From Ooceraea biroi (Eukaryota > Arthropoda > Insecta > Hymenoptera > Formicidae), in the NCBI RefSeq assembly GCF_003672135.1, contig NC_039518.1, positions 9,178,136 through 9,242,135 of the forward strand: a DNA stretch of 64,000 bases. The letters are read 5' to 3'. Each line of letters begins with the position of its first letter. The first letter of the stretch is position 1. The translations under genes and the position numbers were made by a program. The notes beneath the pieces were generated by a model. That model was not told the origin of the DNA. It made no database searches and was given only the letters and a program-made list of their open reading frames with translations. Below, piece by piece: positions 1-15,000 of this stretch.

Positions 1-551
1 TAAAATAACCTTTATTGAGCTATTTGTCAAGCTCTCTTATCAGGGCGACCAGCCAACGACACGTTGATGGATATTGTCGCAACATGGCGGTCAGAATTAA
101 ACATTCTTGCATGATGGATGCAAGGTCCACCTAGTGATTCGGTCGACGATGATTAATCGGCACCATTACGCCCGTTTGCACTTCCAAAAATAATATCTAT
201 ATCTGACTATAGTTATCTTTATATTATTTTTACAAACAAGCGGTTGCGCTCGTTTGAGATAATTGATAAGTTTCTCACTTTAATTAACCTACGCGATACA
301 TTTATCGTACGAATAATTTTTCTGACTATATCATATCGTATTCTCCTTTGTAAGTATGAAGAAGGAATTCCGTGGTCTTTGCTCGATCGCGTGCACGTCA
401 CTTGCGCCGAATAAAACGATATTGGCTGTGTTTATTTTGTGTTTATTCACGAGTGTGCTCTCATTTTGCAGATGACTAACGCGCGTTCAACTAATGGGTG
501 TGAATTAACTCGGAATTAACAGTATGTAGCGATACCGCAGCTGAACCAATC
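1..551. other. Upstream region, no gene recognised apart from probable 5' UTR
   Basis: No protein-like reading frame or repeat is recognisable here. The last ~100 bases may be the 5' leader of the kinase gene. They hold two short upstream ATGs that terminate quickly, followed at 552 by an ATG in good Kozak context. Confidence 0.3.
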
Positions 552-3500
552 ATGGAGAAGAGATCGTCGAGAGGAGTTGGTAAGTTTTATTTCCGAAACC
601 TTCTTTCATCATTTTTACCGTCCATCATAACGTATGGCTTGCGTAAGACGATAATGAAGAATACGGCATACATTTTATATGCACATTATATCGCTCGCAC
701 GTGCATATAAAAGAAAAATAGGTATTTCTCTTTTTTTACTTGTTACGTTGTCTCTCCCTGTTATTTCGTAGCGTGAATTAGTTTTAGACATTCTGCATTT
801 CATTGTGTTACTTCCGCTCTACAGAGTCGTAAAAATGACGTAGTTCCGCCTTTAGTCGAGAGATAATTTCATTCCCGAGACTGTCACTCGACTTTGAAAG
901 AGGATGAGCGAGAGATTCGCGGTCCAGGCGTCCATAAAGAAAAGAGATGCAACGTGTATCTTGTCGCTGGTGACACGCCGTTGAGAGAGGTTCTCCTTAA
1001 GAAAGTCCTTAAGGCGAGAGCCTTTTCTTCGCGCCACTCGTAATTAAGGGAAAATGCATAACGCAAAGGTTTTTTTCGCAGGTTTAAGATACTCGTCACT
1101 TTTTTTATATTTTCGTAGGAAAAAATCAAATTGATGGTGTACTCGCGTATTTCTGTGCGTACGAGTAAAATGAGCGCAAGTAAATTTATTACTTGGTAAC
1201 ATGTAAAGTCACAGATAAAGAGAAGCGCTGATAAAACAACTACATGATCTCGAATGAGTTAATTGCGAGTGATTGCGATATCTCGCTTTCGCAATTTTCT
1301 CAGCTGCATCTTCCGCCAAGCGCATCATCGTCGGATAGCCGTTTTTTTTTCTTTCTCCTCGTTCTTTCCGAGCCGAGAGATCGAGAACGTTTCTGGGAAG
1401 GGAAGGGCCGATAGATGGGAGGAGAAGGCATAGAGATGGATTTTATCAAACGACCTCGAAACATCCCCTGGAATTTAAGCCAAATACTGTTTTTCTGCTG
1501 TCCGACGTTTAAATGAAATCACCCCTGGCACCCTTATGGGATTAGTGTGTACTTTCCCCTTCTCGTCCCTTCTCGAGGTGCCTTCTCGCCACCTCGCCGA
1601 CGCGAAATCAAAGATAAATCCGAATGCTCCCCTTGCTCTGGCATGCGTAAAAGGACGAGTCCCGCGAGATATCCTTTGTCGTGTCTTTTTTTCTCCGTTT
1701 TGCGAGAAGCCGCAAAAGTCGCAAAGCAATCCGAATAGTAAATGAATACCTCTATTCAGATATTCTTTAGTGATTGCACGTTTTACACATGTACATGTAT
1801 GAAAGTAATATCTGTAGACACGCGTATACACGCATAGAATCACATGCTGAACACTGCTCTCCAAGCAGAAAATCCATTGGCCATCCATTAGCCGCGTACA
1901 ATCTCCGATTATACTCGATCGTAATCGCTCGCCGCGCTCGCAACCAACACGCGTGTCAACGTGCGTGTCTCGGACGATGCTCGACGACCCGGCACGAGGC
2001 TGGCCTCTTGCATAATCCGTACACGGTACACGTGCTCGCGCATAAGAACGCATTATCCATCCAGCAACGTGTGCACGCAGACTGCATCTAGCCTTCGCCG
2101 TTGTGCATCTCGAGGACGTGCGTTCGCCAAAGACGATTTCACTGGCGTGAGTGCACAAGCGGCACGAGCGCATCGTCGCGCCACGAATATTCTTTCTTCA
2201 TCTTGCGACGTTGAACCTTTCCAGAAATCCACAAACGGATTTCTTACCGGAAAAAGTCTAATTGCTCAAATGTCAAAGAGAGAAACAGCGGATGAAACAA
2301 AGATTCATCGATCAACTCTGATGTTAGCACAACATTCTGGGAACGTGTTGTACTAACAACAAGATTTAACAAAGATTCTTTACATTGAAATTATCGCTCT
2401 CGGTACTCATCCAGAAGCAAAACAAAGTTGTCTTTGTTGATTCTGAGAATATTTGACTGACGATGCTTATTTAGATGGCTTTAAACATCATGACAGTATC
2501 ATTCTTCATATTCGATGCAGAAAATACAAGCAATCGTGAAAAAGGTTGAAACAAACAACTTTTAATACTTCTAATGCTTGGCGGGAATCTCGGAGCCTCG
2601 GGGTCCCGTCGGTCTCTCGTTATAGAAGCCCAGTGAGCGTAAATGTCGAACGTCGTTTTGTACTGTAGCTTGTCCCGCGAAAAGACTCCACCGACAGGTT
2701 TCACGGAAGAAAGCGAAAACTAACTGAAGACCAAAGTGCAAGCAAAAGTGTCAGAGAGTGCAAACAAGAGTGCAAATATATTCTTGCTTCTTCTTGTCCC
2801 TTAACTTCTCGTCTCGTCTTTTTCCTTCTTCTTGTCATTCCTGACTTTGGAAAAATCGGCAAGAACCGCGAGAGACGTGTCTTACCGAAAAATGGTGGTT
2901 TACACTTTCACCAAGGCAGTTTTAAATGCCAACACCGTTAATCGGGCTTGTTTAATAGAAACTAGTTTGTTGAATTGACTCTTTCACGTCAAGTTGTTTC
3001 TGAATTTCTCCGTAATTTCTATGTACGTAGTACGTAACGATACTAAAGTAATTTCTAGTAACTCGGAGTTGCATTTTCATACATTTATTTCAAATGTATA
3101 CTTTATCGAAGTCTTATATTGTTTGGAATATCTTTCTTTCCTTTACTCCAATACAATTCCCGGAGATATTAATAACGAAACACGTTCACTTATCACAGTT
3201 TTCGAGGGAGAAAATATATTTAGTGAATATTTAGGGCGTTTACAACCCCGCATACTATGCATACTATGATCCTTACGAAGCGAGCATCTTTTGTTCGACA
3301 GGGTCGAATAACGTTAGACCCCGTTGCCTCGAAATTGCAGCTTTGTTGCAATTTTCGCTCTCTAGGAGATAACGCCTCCGCACTTGCACCGCACGGTTAC
3401 GGTGTCGATATACAGCTGTACATACAGCTTTGTTATTGTGTGAGAACAGATACAAATTTTGCTGACTTAATCCTTTCCTCCCTCTTGTTCCTACCCTTAT

Positions 3501-6500
3501 CCTACCCTTATCCTAACTTTATCCGCCAGCAGCGCGATAAGGGCGTAATAAGGAATTTCGATGCACGGTCAACGGGGCTGCGTCTGTAAGGCGTGACTCT
3601 GCCGTCTGATTATTTCTATCTATCTATTTATTATATTATTAATTATCTTTTTCAATTGTTGCTACATTCTTAAAGGATAACGTTATAGTTTATACCTTTC
3701 GGTGTAAGGTACCTTCCTTTGCATACTTTTCCATTGCTGCGTTTTATAGAACGGTTGCTTTACTTATGCGTGGGCAATATCAGAGTCGGATACTTGATTA
3801 AACAATAATAATAAAAACAAGAAAAAACATGATATACACAAGAGATTCCTGTCGCTTTTTCCTCTTTACGCGATCTCGAGACTTTTTTTTCCACGCATCG
3901 ACAATTTGCTGTTTTACGGCTGCTAAAATGGCGCGTGCCGCTGGCAGGCTCGTTATGTCCGCTGAAAATTGCACTCCGAGGTTTCCACTTTTTGCCTGCG
4001 AAACAAATTCCGCGTGAGATTCAATAAGCGCGAAAGAACCTGGCCAAAGGTTAGGAATAGAGAGAGGGAAAGAAGAATTTCGCAGAGTCGCAATTTTCGC
4101 GGAGTTGGCATATAATCGAATTCCGTTTAAAAATCGCTTCCTTTGGTGCCTCTGTTTCCATTATATTTCATGCGAAAAATTTATAGGAATTTATTCACGA
4201 ATTATGCATTTTATTATTTATAGATCTCTGCATAGATGTCTCATGTTTCTGCCTCTGTCTACGAATCTGTTTTGCAATCTTTATATACATACATGTACAT
4301 GCATGCCGTTTATAAATAGATGTTGTTCAGATTGTCGTAATATCCTCTTGATAACAGTCCTTTTTATGCATGGGATCTAAGACAGGTCGTACCATCTCTT
4401 GACTGGTTAACTTGTTCATTTTACGGTGATAACGTAATAAAGCTTTTCTCACACATGCAACAAATGAATATTTGTGTGCACATTTCAAATAATAAATATT
4501 AAAATATTAAAATTTTTGCTTTTATTCCAAGTAATCACAAATCAACAAATTTATTAAATGTTTGATGTGTGTGAGAATATAATTAGAATCGAGAGAGAAT
4601 ATCGTAATTAAATCAATGTCTTTATCCAGATTTAAATGACATGGAGTATAAAAGATGATATATTTCCGGTTAGATTCGCATTAATAAATTAAATAACCTT
4701 ATCACGCGTGCAATATTGCCATGTGTTTGATAAAATGCAAAGACATCGTCGCGGATTTTAGTAATGCAAGAAATTGCATAAACAGGTCACGATACGCACA
4801 TCATCGAACTATCGAAATATCACGCGAATGGCTGATAAATATGGATATGATGATTTAAATATGGCGAGAGAAAATTAATTAAATTGTGCACGATCTGAAT
4901 CGATATTCGAATCTCAAATGAAACAACCTTAACGAATCAAGTTTATTTTGCTCTTATACTTGAGATAGCTGAATCTTTTATGCCGAACAAGAAATTTGTT
5001 TCTCGTACGGCATCGCTTATTTTGAAACGCTACGTAATGCTACGTAACGCTACTTTGATATTCTACAAAGTTTTCCGAGTTTTTCTAGTTTTGCACTCAT
5101 AAAGCATTTTATCCCCACAATGTAGTTTCATAAATTTTATTTATTATGTTAACGGAATCATTTCATACAAATTAAAACCGTATTACCGGAAAGTTTCTCA
5201 CGGGAAAAGAAAATGGAAATTAGTAATCTAGAATACACGCGCGATATTGAGGCGTTTTCTTCTTCTAACGGACCGATAGGAACATGTTGAATTATGCAGC
5301 CTTCGCTTCGATGCAACGCCATTTATATCTATCTATATAGTATAATATATATAATGTACACGCAATGTACATTATATATTGCGCAATGTACAATGTGTGT
5401 GTACAATATATATAAAGACTTGCACCGTCGCCTTTATGACGCGACTCTGCGATAACTGTAATGGCCACTCTCGCAACGCGAAGCACCCCATTACCGTCAC
5501 TCTATTTCACAGTTGATATCCACCCTCCTGTACCCCTCTCTTAAAGAGCGTACCTTGACCCAGCGATGCAGGCCCCCCTGATGCAGGCGATAAAAAGCCA
5601 TAATGTCCTGTTTCTACGCGCGAATCCTTTTATCACCGCGCTGCACCGTTTGGTCCTCGAGGTGCTACCGATCACGTTTTGCAAATGCGTAATCGATATA
5701 TGTGTTTAAATGTGTGCTAGAAAAGAGTGTACGAGGGAGAACCAAGTGAAAGTGATATATCATCATGAATGCAAAAAACGTTTCGGAAACACAAACAATG
5801 TATCACTTTGAAATATTATTCATTAAGAATACCCGCGTGCTCGTTTATTTCAGTAGGGTGTTTAGAAAATGGCCAGTCAGCTTGAAACGGTTAATATTTA
5901 TCGATTCGGGGGGTAATCTTTGGACGACCGTTTCGCCGGAATCTCTCTCCGATCCGAACAGGCACTTACATCGTGTAATGCGAGCCGGGATCTCGTTGTA
6001 AAAGTCGATACTGGCCAGTTGCATTGAAATTGTAGGTGCCAGTTGCATTGGAATTCCGCGTGTCCCGCAATCCCGATATAATAAAGATACCGTATATATA
6101 TATGTATACACACACACACACACACACACATATGGCCATTGATGTTTCTCCGGGCGGAAGAAAAGAGCGCGCGGGGTCCGTAAAACCCCAACCCGTCCCC
6201 TGCGTTGCATCGCGTATTCCGAGACGTGATCGCATTTTCGAAATAACGTGCGGCCTCTTGTGGTGATATTTCAGGCCCTCCACTCTCTTTGCTTCTCATT
6301 AGCTTCTCATAGCATTCGCTAATTAATTAGCAATTGGGAGACTCGAAATTCTACCGATGCGAGAACGGTTTCACGTTGTTGACTAACAACATGTTTAAAT
6401 GTGAAGATATGAAATATTTCCTTTCTCTAGACAAAGTTATTGGTTTCACGCGACAACCACACGATGAAATCGTCCGTGAAGTGTCCCGCTGAAATTTATA

Positions 6501-9050
6501 TAAACATTTGTACTGGTATGATTGGTCACCATGAAATGAAATAAATAATGAAAATAAGTAGTGGTCGCTTCTCCCGTGTTTGAATAGAAAATCTGTTCTT
6601 GTCAGGTTTGTCACGTTGGATATTTCTAGCTGCGTCGGGTGCGATAAACGATGATGACTGTTAGCTTGTTATAAATAAAAATAAGAAGCAGGGAGAGATG
6701 GCTGGTTGCAGCATAATTACATCACGCGCTGTACACTTATCTGATTTCATACAACAGCATTATAGCGCGATATAAATATCAAAGTAGCACGAGTGTACCA
6801 TGTACGTGACGATATACGATGAAAAAACGACGGATACCGACGCTCGTCGTCGTATAAAAATAACGCTAGCCGCTCTCGTTATCGACTTGAATTACACGCT
6901 ACGAACCGAATCTGATCCACCGCGACGACGTGACGACGTAATAACAATAAATGTTGCGTTAATTCAATTTTCTCGCGTCACAAACGTATAATGTACACTC
7001 TGGATAAATACTGTGTATCGTGATATTGGTAATGTGTATTATATCATTTCGTTCAGACGGTCAGAATCTTTTTCCTTTTTTTGTTTCAGACGACGCAGCG
7101 GTCGGAGGACGCGCATGGTGTGTCGCGGCATCGCGCGTGTTTCTCAACATATAGCCTATTGTTCGATTAATAATTAAATTTTTCATTTAAATCGGTTAAA
7201 TGCTTCATCTGTACAAGTGAATATACCTGTTGGATACATTTTTGCGAGTGCGCGAAAAGTGATTCGTGTCAAATAACGACATCCGTGCGTTGAAACGCCG
7301 GCGCGTCGCGACGCCGGATTATTTCTTGGAATCATCCCGAGCTCTGGCCGACGAGACATGTACCGGAAATGCAGGCTGCAACAACGTGACAGCAACTGCC
7401 GATCACCCGATATACACAGATAACGCGCGTGATCGTGGAAGATTCAGATCCAGGTCTAGATCGAGGTCGAGGAACGGAGGATTTAAATCTGAGCCTGAAG
7501 ACGCCAACGATGACAATGATGATAGAAAGTCGGGCAACTTTAAGACCAAGACTTTAGACCTGTCATTCGAATCAACGAATGCAATCGACGATCGATCAAA
7601 AGTAGATCATGTTGGAGGATTTCGAAGGGTGGAGGATTTCTTGAAGAAAGCGCTGGGACAGCAAAGTCGAAATCCGACCAGAGAAAATATTCAGGATGAT
7701 TCACTTTCGTTGAAGAAGAATATTCCAAAACACGTACTGCCCAAAGTGAAGAGGAATAATCAGGATAGTCCTTTGCCGTCGAAGAAGGACGTTCACGAAA
7801 AACTTGTATCGTTAAAGAACGCCGATGGAAGGATATCGTTGTCGAAAATAAGGCTTGGACAATCGGCGCAGCGAAATATCGAAAAAGAGAAATCATTACT
7901 TCCGAGAAAGATTAGAGAAAAGGATTCCGCCAACGAGATCTCGCAATTGACAAAGGAAGCTATCGGAAGAACTCGCTCACTCTTCAACAAGTATACTACT
8001 CGAGAAAGGATATCGCGAACGGAAAACAGTCCTGAAGAAAGTCTACAGTATATAGAGAAAAATATTGATAACATTCGTCCGCTATCATCGAAGAAGAGAA
8101 AGAGTCGGGCTGACTCATCGATGCGATTGACGAGAAGCGATTCGGTTGAAAGGGACATTGCTTCAGCGGAGAAGCAAAAAGGGCTATCGCACCCGGCTGA
8201 AAGAACGATCGAGAATAATTCTTTATTAAAGACGAATCTTTGTATTTTAAAGCCGATCAAAGATACGGATGAGGAGAATGAAAGAACGGTGCCTGTACCT
8301 CCTTTAAGACTCAAACGATTCAAGAACCATTCAGTAGATGTAGAAAACTCGATCGTTCACAGACCCCATCGTTCATCGTCTGAGGGGGACCCTCAGAGTC
8401 CCAGTTCTAAAAAGGTACGGGCAGAACGCAACAGCGATTACAAATTGAAGCGGTCGCCTCCGCCAGAGGAGGACTGGCTCGGTCGGGGGTCAACCAAGTC
8501 CGATAACGACGGGTCAGCCAATAAACACGATTCGCCGATTGCGAGATGCAGACTCGCGGTTTCAAATCACTATGCGGAACGTCAGTCGATCGCGAAATCA
8601 CCCAAAGAGCATATCTTTAAAATCTCCCCTCATCTCCAGGAGTTAGCCGATCCTATCGCGGTCTCCATTCGCGTCGGGAGCGTACCGGAGCGTTCGTACC
8701 TCGATGAACATCTCGAGAAGAGACTCGTTAAGGTGGACGAGTCCGAGGAGATCTTGAGAGATCGAGTGATCGAGGTGCAAGAAACCGAAACGGCATTAAA
8801 GAAACCAGTCGTCAAGATAAAGGACTCGAAAGAGCTCTTGAACGGATCGATCGAGTCGCGTCTCGAGAAGGAAACGTTAACGAATCAACGTGTCAAAGTA
8901 GGCAGCAACGATTCGTCGTCGACGCACTCGACGAGGATCATCGACGAGCCTGAGGCGAGCGAAAAGTGTTCAAAGGAGTCTCTTCTGCGATTGACCGAGG
9001 GTAGGAGGAGGTGTTTGACAAGTAAAAGGCTACTCCGTAACAACACGAGA
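552..9050 (+). CDS. Proposed N-terminal extension of the FAM20-like kinase (exons 552-579 and 7342-9050)
   Basis: The frame used by the kinase is open without a stop from 7263 to the exon end at 9511, about 590 codons before the membrane anchor. The only in-frame ATGs in that stretch are at 8121 and 9051, so the 5' end needs a start from elsewhere. One solution that keeps phase is ATG 552 (MEKRSSRGV), donor GTAAGT at 580, and an acceptor CCCGAG ending at 7341. This gives a protein of about 1,092 residues. The predicted extension is rich in Ser, Lys, Arg and Glu, has an RSRSRSRSR run near its start, and has no recognised domain. A stronger acceptor (TTTGTTTCAG, ending 7089) would instead hit in-frame stops at 7152 and 7260, leaving this region as 5' UTR. 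The long open frame favours coding, but the exon structure is inferred. Confidence 0.4.
580..7341 (+). other. Proposed first intron of the FAM20-like gene
   Basis: This 6.8 kb stretch shows no convincing exon. ORFs in it are short or compositionally random. It contains a (CA)n run at 6109-6130 and a locally palindromic TA/GT-rich stretch near 5335-5415. If the N-terminal extension is not used, it is upstream sequence or a 5' UTR intron. Confidence 0.35.
6109..6130. repeat. (CA)n microsatellite
   Basis: An uninterrupted CA run, preceded by a TA-rich stretch. Confidence 0.9.
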
Positions 9051-12000
9051 ATGAAGCTGACGATCAGGCTGATTCGTATTCGCGACAAACTGGTGTTGGG
9101 CCTGAGCGCGTTCGCCATCGTATTCACGCTGCTGCTGGTGATGGACCTGCAGATGGACCTGGGCTACAGCGGCCATCACCTGACCCCGAGTCACGCTCGC
9201 ATCAGGGTCGGCGATCCGCCGAACGCCGACACAGTCTACAACAATTTCCGGCGGAAGTTCCTTCAACGTGCCAACAACGGCAGTCGAGAACAGGCAAATG
9301 GCGATGCGATGTCCGTAGTTGACAAATCGGGGAAGAACGAAGCGACGCCGCCGACATCCACCTCGACGAGGAAGCGTGACAATTTCGCGGATCTGCTGGA
9401 TGTGGTGGTGAACGGATACGGAGTGAACGTCGACGAAGGTGTGGCGAGAATTAGCGGAGAGGATCGGGAGTACAATCCAACGATCGGAGACTTGAGGAAA
9501 GTGACGGCCAGGTGAGTGACGAATATATCTTGTGTGGCGCGAACGTCGTTTACATACGTTATCATTTAATCTCTCCATATATATTATATATGTATATAGA
9601 ATTCTCTATTTGGAGGGTTATACTACAATTTCCCTATAATTTTCTCTCCTCGGACGTGAATGCGGGTGTAGACACGTTGCGGGATGCGAATCGGCGGCGC
9701 ATGCACGAGTGCGTTTGCCGTTTGCAAACGTAATTATACCGATGACAGTCGGGACGAACATACGTAATCTCGACGGGGGAGTGAGTGTGCATCTATTGCG
9801 TGTACACACACATGTACCACACGGAAGTGTCGTTGGTACAGGTGTGTGTGCGCGCAATGTTCCGTGGTGATGGCGCCTTCGTGGAACGGTGGAATTACGT
9901 TTCGTTATAAAAGCCCGTTGTTGGTCTATTTGACCCCGCTCTCTCACCGCACGATACCACGTGACTTTTAACTATCGAGTATTTCGAAAAATAGAAAAGG
10001 TGACATCGTAACGGGACGATGCATTTTTATCAATGTTCGATTCTTAACGAAACTCGCGCGATCGATTTACGTAGAGTCGACAAAAATTGTTCTCGTTAAT
10101 ACCGGTGTTTGTTCAATTTCGCGGGGCGTAAAGGTCGCTTTAGTTTCCGGTGCGCATCATGAACATCGTGATTGCACGGCGATGGCGGAAACACGACGAT
10201 GGCAGTTGCAGCGACGTCCCACTCGCACGATGGCACATAATTATCATCGACGAGGCAGTATGGTAAATTGTGTACACGCACAATTCAGATCGCACAAAAG
10301 ATTCGACTCAGAGATTGCAAATCGATATTCCTGCGTTCGATGCGTCAAATCCGGGAGGTTTCAAGTCAAAGATGACCCGAGAGGCGCAAAGGTGACATCG
10401 TGTTTAATGGTAAATTACGGAAAAATTACTCGGCATTCGCGGCTTGGTCGCATTTGTATCGCAAACTCGAATCAGTTTCACGGAGAAGGGACGATGCGCG
10501 CGAGGTACCTGTCGTTTTCGCTGATACTGTGCTACTCGCACGCTTCTGGCCGTTGTTGCAATAGGCGTGTGAAACCATGAAACGCGTTGGTTCGCGGTAG
10601 ATTACGAAGGGAAATGCGTCATCAGCACATGTCCATTCATCGTATGTTACGTTAGCGTTTCTCGTCATCTCGTGTCACCTTGCGGCTGGTTCTCGGAATG
10701 CAACTTGCATTCGCCGACAATAACACGTTTCAAAAATTCAGCACATTAATTTAACGCGCGCGCGCGCGCGCGCGTGTGTTGAGTAATTAGATTACAAGTT
10801 AATTAATATTTAAATCACATCATCAAGGTTCGTCAACGTCATTAACATTTGTCAGCTTTAATGTGTCTATTTGTTTATTTGTTTGTCAACCTGTTGGCTG
10901 TAAACGCGTATCGTCTAATTAATTAGTTGCATAATTAATCCATGTTATCTGAAAATTGTCCAAACTGGGGAACAACGTCTTGAGAAACGTAAAGTTGTAT
11001 CAATGCATATTGGTAATTGAAATTCATCAATCATCCGTGTCGATTTACTCGAGAATAATTAAAAAATCATTGATGTTAAAACGGCATTTCGTGTAGAACG
11101 CCTGAATAAAGTAGCAGCTTTGACCTCATCCGCGCGCTACTTTATCAAGGTACTGTAAAAAAGCGTGCGTATGTGCCGCTGCTTTTCGGGACTTTGAAAT
11201 TGCAATAGGCCATTTTGTCGCAGAATAGGAAGAGGAGAAAACGGTCCGTCGGGGCGTAAAAGGGAGATGCGTCTGAAACATTTCAGGCAAAGAGAGCGGA
11301 CAAGCTACGTCGGAAATTTCAAACGTCTAACGGGTGGCGAACAAATTCCCACGCTCTCTCAGGGATTGACGTTGTGGGATCGGAAGTGATCTCGATCTCG
11401 ATCTCAATCTCCATCTCGATCGACCGAAACAATGCCGATCCGTGCGAGAAATGAGATAAACACAGACTAGTGGTTATCGGGCCGCTGCTATCTTATCGAC
11501 TTGACGCTAATTTAACAGACAATTGCCTCATCAATTGAAATCGCATGTGTGTGCGTGCAAAAACCGAAAGATGTTGCGGTAATAAAGACCTGTCTGCTGT
11601 CCCGTCGAAAATCTAAGTTTGACTTTTGTTAGATTTCTCCGCGATTCGATATTTATCCTCAGATATCAGGATGTATTTCACAGATAACACTCGTATTTTC
11701 AGTCACAAGTGTGTTACTAGGCAGTTGATCAAAATGTATAAATAAACTCCCGATCGTTATATTTCTCTGCGTCAACGCGAGAATGCAACAGGTAGGCATT
11801 CTTCCTCCATCGTGACATTATTTCGCACTTTGCCTACGTCATCCACAAATTTAATTGTTGCAAGGAAACCTGTAATGTGCAATCCTTATACGTTATGTAC
11901 CGAGCATAGCTCGGTTTCGTGAAACTCTTATTGTATGCTGTAATTTACGCTGTGATCCACATTGTCGTAAATGAAACGAGGCCCATAATTGAAGCCGGTA

Positions 12001-15000
12001 TCGCGCATCTTTATTCGGCGTTTGACACTTAATTACGACTAGATTACGTCTCTAACGAGTTTTACAATTACGATTACGATCGTTAAATAAAACCCACAAT
12101 CTTGTTATTACGTTCCAGTTTCGCCCGAGATGAACATTTTTAGTTTAGAGAAAAGAAAAAGGTGAAAGAAACATGAATCGAAAAACTGAATCGTAAAACC
12201 TTGTATACTTTCGCTCAATAACAGAATTATTATAGCAGAAACATCATCAGAAATAATTAGCGTGAAATAATCGAAACCGTGAAAAAAAAAACAGTCTTTG
12301 CGCACAGGATCGATCGCAATGATCTTTGAAAGAATCTCCAATCTTTATTAGATTATTGGTTTTCCAAGACTTTTCTCAGATTTCGAGCACGAGTAAATCA
12401 GTTTAACGTACAACTTTTACTAGAGTTGGAATTTGAAAAAAGCAGTCGGGGAATTTTCCAAACTTTTCGAGAATGCATTGTTGTTGAACGTGCGTTTCGT
12501 GCGCGTGTAGCAGCTAAAGTATGTATTATATGTATAGATATGTATAACGTGCTTAGGCAGTCGTCGATTAGAAATACAGTTATGTAATTGCGACACGCAA
12601 GGATAAACTGGATTATCGTATCCGCGAAACTGGACATACTGGAAATACCAGTTGCACGCGTTTGACCGCTATCCTGTCGTGAAATAATATGATTTATCAA
12701 ATGGAATCGGCTGAAAATCGAAATAAAAATATTGTGATCGATTTGCCATTTCTTCCGGCACACGTCAACTTTCTATATTTTGCTACATATGATTTTATTA
12801 CACGTACACGAAGTTATTTTTATTGCATTGTTATATTATAATACGAGGATAAAGAAGAAGAAACATTTAACAAGTGACAAGTGACGGAGCATCACATATC
12901 ACGTGTGTCTTTGATAGGTTTGATGGGTGACTTTACACAGCTTGCCGTGTATGCTGCTTGGCTATGGCATAGTAATTTTCCAACGAAGCGTCGCGTGTCA
13001 AGAACGCGAACGTCGCGAAAGTCTGTTCCGAGCAATTGCGGATGCGCGAATGAATTTATTGGCGAGAGAAGAACAATCGAATTCACACGCGAGAACGTAG
13101 AAATCGACGATGGGGAAGAGTGGCGGAAAAATCGTGTCACGGTTACTGGGTCGCATCCAAAGGCCAATTTTTCGTCATGTTTGATCGATTACGGACCATT
13201 AATTATTCTCGGTAAATTAATCCTCGGGAATTCTCTCTTCTTTTTTAATGCTTTCTTTCTATCTTAGTTTAGTTTCGTACTCGTTTTAACGTTAATTATT
13301 TCGCGTTTTATTTCTCGAGTATAAGCGTTCACGTTTAACTCGTTAAGAGTACGTGCATGCTCGTTATTGAAATTAAATGGCATATTTCATCGAGGACATC
13401 GCAAACAACATGACTGTCGTTTGTGTATCGCCGCTTATCGCGGCTTATCAAATAAGAATGATAAGAATAACGACCGATCCGTGATAGGCAAGAAGGAAAC
13501 GTCGAGTTTCAACTCTAAATACGTCTCTACTCTAAACACATGTTATTGTTGTATTACTCGAGTGATCCGTGCTTTCTTACGTAGGTGGGTAGGTACATGT
13601 AGGTTGTCGCAAACACAGATGGCCAGCAGGATCTATAGATCTATGGATCGGCGGATCCTCGCTCGGTTAGTTTCGGTTTATATACAATGAGCCGAAATTA
13701 GGTCAATAGCAACCTCTCTGTCTCGTCTGTTTCCGGCAAACACAACTGCCTGTTCTCGAACCCGTTTGCCCGTCCAAATTGTCATACGCGATCCGGATTG
13801 AAGCAAAGAGAAACACGGGAAATTGATTCTGCTTCTGATATTAAGAGAGTGTGTAGCTTGAAATAGCAAAGATTTATCAGGGAAATGTACACATTGTGGA
13901 TTTTCATGCAGCTATCGTGCATGTCATGATTGGGGAATTAAATTGAAGTACAAGGGGGGCTTTTGCGAAGAAGGAGAAGGGGAGAGACCGGCGTGGACCG
14001 GCGACCGGGTCGTTCCGCTCTGGAAAATGCGGAGACGCATTTCTCTCCCGGGGAAAAGCCATTTTCTCGGCTCTCGTGCTGTGCCGCCTGTTTACCCCGC
14101 CGGCTCATCTATAATTTCTATCCTCGCTTGTTTTACGGCATCGTCTCGCAGAAGCGCCGCGCGCGACACTCGGACCGGTACGTTTTTATTTCCGATCGGC
14201 CCGATGGGACCGATCTTTTTTTTCTCTGTCTCGGAAAATTCTAAATCCTAAATCGGTCAACGTAACGTCTCTCGTCATTTTTCTTTTCACGTTTCACGTT
14301 TCCGAAAATAATATTTGCATCTCTCGGAAATACAGAGTAGGTCACATCCAGATCCTAAAAAGAGGAGTCGGATATTGACCGTGTCAATAGAAATTATATA
14401 TGCTGTATTCCCTAAATTGGGTAAAACACGCACACACGTGAATTTCCATTTTTATCCTGAAATGATAAAATCTTGCAAAAAACGTTACTCATCTGAAAAG
14501 TGTGAATTTTCATTTCCATCTTTTCGAGTAAGATTTTATCAACGCAATATTAATAAGTAATCTAAATGAGTAGGCATGCAACTTTTCTTTTCGAATGTTT
14601 TAATAACGGTATTAAATTGCACGGTTTTTAATTTTTTTATTATTCGATAACTTTTTGTGGTACGCGCCTTTTTCGTGCCGCAAAAGTTTCTCGTAAAAAT
14701 GATGACGTTCGCGGCCACCGGCCGATTCGATAACGTTCCTCTGTCGAAAATTTGTCGATTGAAAACGCGTTTGTGTCGCGTTTGTGTCGCGTTTGTCCGA
14801 CACAAGGTTGATAAGACGTTTGCAATGGCAACACACGTACAGGCAATTAAATTTCGAAATCACTGTTTTAATATGAATTTAATATTAATAAAATGTCATT
14901 TCATATCGCGCGCGGCATAACTAGGTCTTTGAGTTTGTCCGCAAGTGTGTCTATTTTGCGATAAAAATTCAATTAAACGAAATAGAGCGGCGAGGACGAT

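Noticed and set aside
1475..2173. 232-codon open frame on the - strand
   Set aside because: Cys/Arg/His-rich composition without domain features, no acceptor or donor support, and overlapping frames of similar quality on the + strand. Looks like a chance ORF in a GC-richer patch.
5765..6299. Several overlapping ORFs around the CA repeat
   Set aside because: They run through the microsatellite and have no domain-like sequence or splice context.
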